From: Phoenix dactylifera | Taxonomy: Eukaryota > Streptophyta > Magnoliopsida > Arecales > Arecaceae | Assembly (NCBI RefSeq): GCF_009389715.1 | Contig: NC_052409.1 | Span: 3,065,275 to 3,129,274, forward strand | Direction: 5' to 3' | Length of the DNA stretch: 64,000 nucleotides | Shown here: one piece after another, positions 62,160 to 64,000 of the stretch | Position numbering within the stretch: the stretch's first letter is position 1 | Layout of the letters: the number at the start of each line of letters is the position of its first letter | The notes under the pieces: generated by a model | Seen by the model: only the letters and a program-made list of their open reading frames with translations | Told to the model about the DNA's origin: nothing | Database searches by the model: none | Made by a program: the position numbers and the translations under genes

Positions 62160-63670
62160 CGCCGAGGAGAAGGGCGGGAAAGCTCGGATTCTTGTTTTGT
62201 TTTGGGTTTGGGAGCGGGCGATGGCGAGTGGTTTTGGTTCAGAGAACGTTGGAAAACAGCAGTGACTCCGGAGGACGGCGGCGATGAAATAAAGGGGAGA
62301 GGACGGGAGAAGAAAGAAGAGAACAGGTCAGGTCACGTGTGGGTAATTGCGTCACACAGTAGGGCAATGGTTTCGTTTATTAATAAAAGAGTAAATTATG
62401 GAAAACTTCTAAAATTTAAAATAAATTCTACTTATGTCCAATAACTTCAAAATTTTGTACTCGTCTTCCCCTATTTATTTTTATCTATTATGTTAATCTA
62501 TAACTTAACAAAATATAAATTAAGTAGTTAATTTTAATATAAATATTATATAAAAATTCAAAATAAGTATTAGTGGTATAACAATTACTTAAGAGCATTA
62601 AAAAAAAAAAAGTGTATACTCTTCTTCCTATCTACATGATTAAATGATTTTGCTAACATCATTAATTTAACTGGATGTAAAGATAGATTTTAGAAATTAT
62701 TTAATGTAACTGTAATATATGTAAATCTTTAAAAAAATTATAATTTACTTTTAATAAAAATTAAGGGTTTTTTGACAAAAATATTTATTATTTTTTATCC
62801 AAAAAAATTATAAACTAATTTATTAGATCTGATGCATGAAGGCATATGCTCGTATGCATCTCAAGTGGTCTTTTTTTTTCGAAATATCTTAGTTTATAAC
62901 TAAAATTGGATTATCAAATGATTTGAAGATTAAAATATTTCATACTAATAAATCATAAAGAGACCATTATTAAAACATTGGGCCGGTCTTTGCTTTTCTG
63001 AGGTATCTTATTTTCCACGACCATGTGAACCAAGCGGGTGGGTCTGCTTCATTATGTTTTGGAGATTATAGGTTCAAAATACACACACTATAAATAAATA
63101 AAAAAAAAAAACTTCATCATCGCTCCACATGCAAGATTAAACCTTTATACATCCAACTTCTTTTGGATCATGCAATAGTAGAAACCTCATGCACCGTAAT
63201 GCCTATGGTGCTATGTGCTTGCAAAACCTACGGCCGATCCATGTTTTTCGATCAACTTCTTTCTGTTTTCCAAACAAGATAATGATTGGGTTCTGAAATT
63301 TGATGCATCCTCTTCCCCCTTTTTTTAAATATTCAGAAAAGAGAATAGAGTTTTCTTATTGCCTTGGTTCTATATATGGATGGCTAATACAAGAGCATTC
63401 ATCACAATTTAAACCATGCCAACTGACCGCAAATTGAGTATCTGATCATGCTTCCAAACTAGCAGCGTTGATTGTATAGGCAAGTCTCATTCATGCAAAA
63501 CAGTGGAAGAATTGAAAATGGTGTTTGGCTTCTAGCGTTGCTCGGTTGCAAGCAGGGCAGGGTGATTTGCAGCCTAGAGAATTGCCTGCTTCGTGAACTG
63601 ACGTCCGCAAATGGGAACATCACAATCACAACGCGCTTCACATGGAACTCGACCTGGCATTGAGGGGTTT
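62160..63670. other. ADK promoter side and intergenic DNA
   Basis: The first ~180 bases are GC-rich and hold the probable leader and promoter of the adenylate kinase gene; a canonical TATA box was not found. From 62400 on the sequence is AT-rich, with no gene supported on either strand. Confidence 0.5.
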
Positions 63671-63671
63671 T

Positions 63672-63880
63672 TTTTTTTTTTGGCTAGAGGAGGCACGTCA
63701 TACTACATGACTACAAACACATTCAATAAAGTTCGAAAGCAAAAGTCATGGGAGTGCCCTACACAGCTCCCCTTCTTAGGTCCACAGAGTACCGTCCGAA
63801 TAGTTGGCCATATAAGCAGCTACCTAATCTGCGGTCTTGTTGGCCTTCTTAAATACATATTTGGGAACTGGGGGAGATAG
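63672..63880 (-). mobile_element. LINE 3' end, inverted, with poly-A tail
   Basis: On the minus strand this fragment ends in 14 A residues (read as poly-T at about 63667-63680). It shows the same 3' terminus as the LINE copies at 17.3, 21.5 and 40.5 kb: PNMYLRRPTRPQIR-like and TLWT/KKGELC-like coding remnants, then TTTATTGAATGTGTTTGTAG. Only the last ~200 bases remain. Confidence 0.65.
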
Positions 63881-64000
63881 TATTTGCTTTTGGCTGTGAT
63901 TGGTGGTAGCCAAGACACTGACATGCAACAAATTGCATGCATGGCGTGGTTGGCCTGGCTACGTGGACATTTTGAGGTCGTTGTCTTTCTCAAAAGGTGG

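Noticed and set aside
1-64000. CRISPR arrays, rRNA or tRNA genes
   Set aside because: None seen. The TGGTATCAGAGC matches are retroelement primer sites, not tRNA genes, and no regularly spaced short direct repeats are present.

Overview
This is a window of plant nuclear DNA: AT-rich intergenic sequence, GC-rich first exons, short GT-AG introns mixed with multi-kilobase ones, and many LINE, MITE and LTR fossils. The GC-rich 5' coding exons, the gene structures and a recurring LINE 3' tail suggest a monocot. A palm-type genome is my best guess, but that is inference, not something the sequence proves.

I support five intact protein-coding genes. (1) 13321-15183, minus: a peroxisomal acyl-activating enzyme (AMP-forming CoA ligase) with a C-terminal SRL signal. 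(2) 34481-36203, minus: a trihelix transcription factor of the ASR3/SIP1 type. (3) 40955-45579, plus: a Rab5/RABF2 endosomal GTPase in seven coding exons, one intron having a GC donor. (4) 47205-49337, plus: a 246-residue coiled-coil protein of unknown function in five exons. (5) 51396-62159, minus: a mitochondrial-type adenylate kinase in four exons, inflated to 10.8 kb by repeats in its introns. A sixth locus, 23223-28112 plus, is a decayed copy of a PUX7-like UBX-domain gene that keeps its introns but has lost its central exons. Two exon-like blocks at 50567-51059 (minus) are coding-like but unrecognised.

Layout: 1-13 kb is intergenic, with a Copia fragment, a complex tandem repeat, a long LTR-like segment, a small TRIM element with matching target-site duplication, and a LINE relic. 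13.3-15.4 kb is the acyl-activating enzyme. 15.5-23 kb holds LINE 3' ends and microsatellites. 23-28 kb is the PUX7-like pseudogene with a Tourist-like MITE and nested terminal-inverted-repeat elements. 28-34.4 kb is mostly featureless, with a hAT-like MITE and a GC-rich island. 34.5-36.2 kb is the trihelix gene. 37-40.6 kb carries a Tourist-like MITE, a long foldback element and a LINE end close to the Rab5 promoter. 41-62 kb is gene-dense, and the last 2 kb is intergenic.

The genes do not form a pathway. They act in separate housekeeping or regulatory roles: peroxisomal acyl-CoA formation, defence/stress transcription, endosomal traffic and adenylate balance. I found no multi-gene system of a new kind. 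The most notable signals are the GC-AG intron, the microsatellite-linked frameshift in the PUX7 copy, the nested elements, the foldback element and the unrecognised exon pair.
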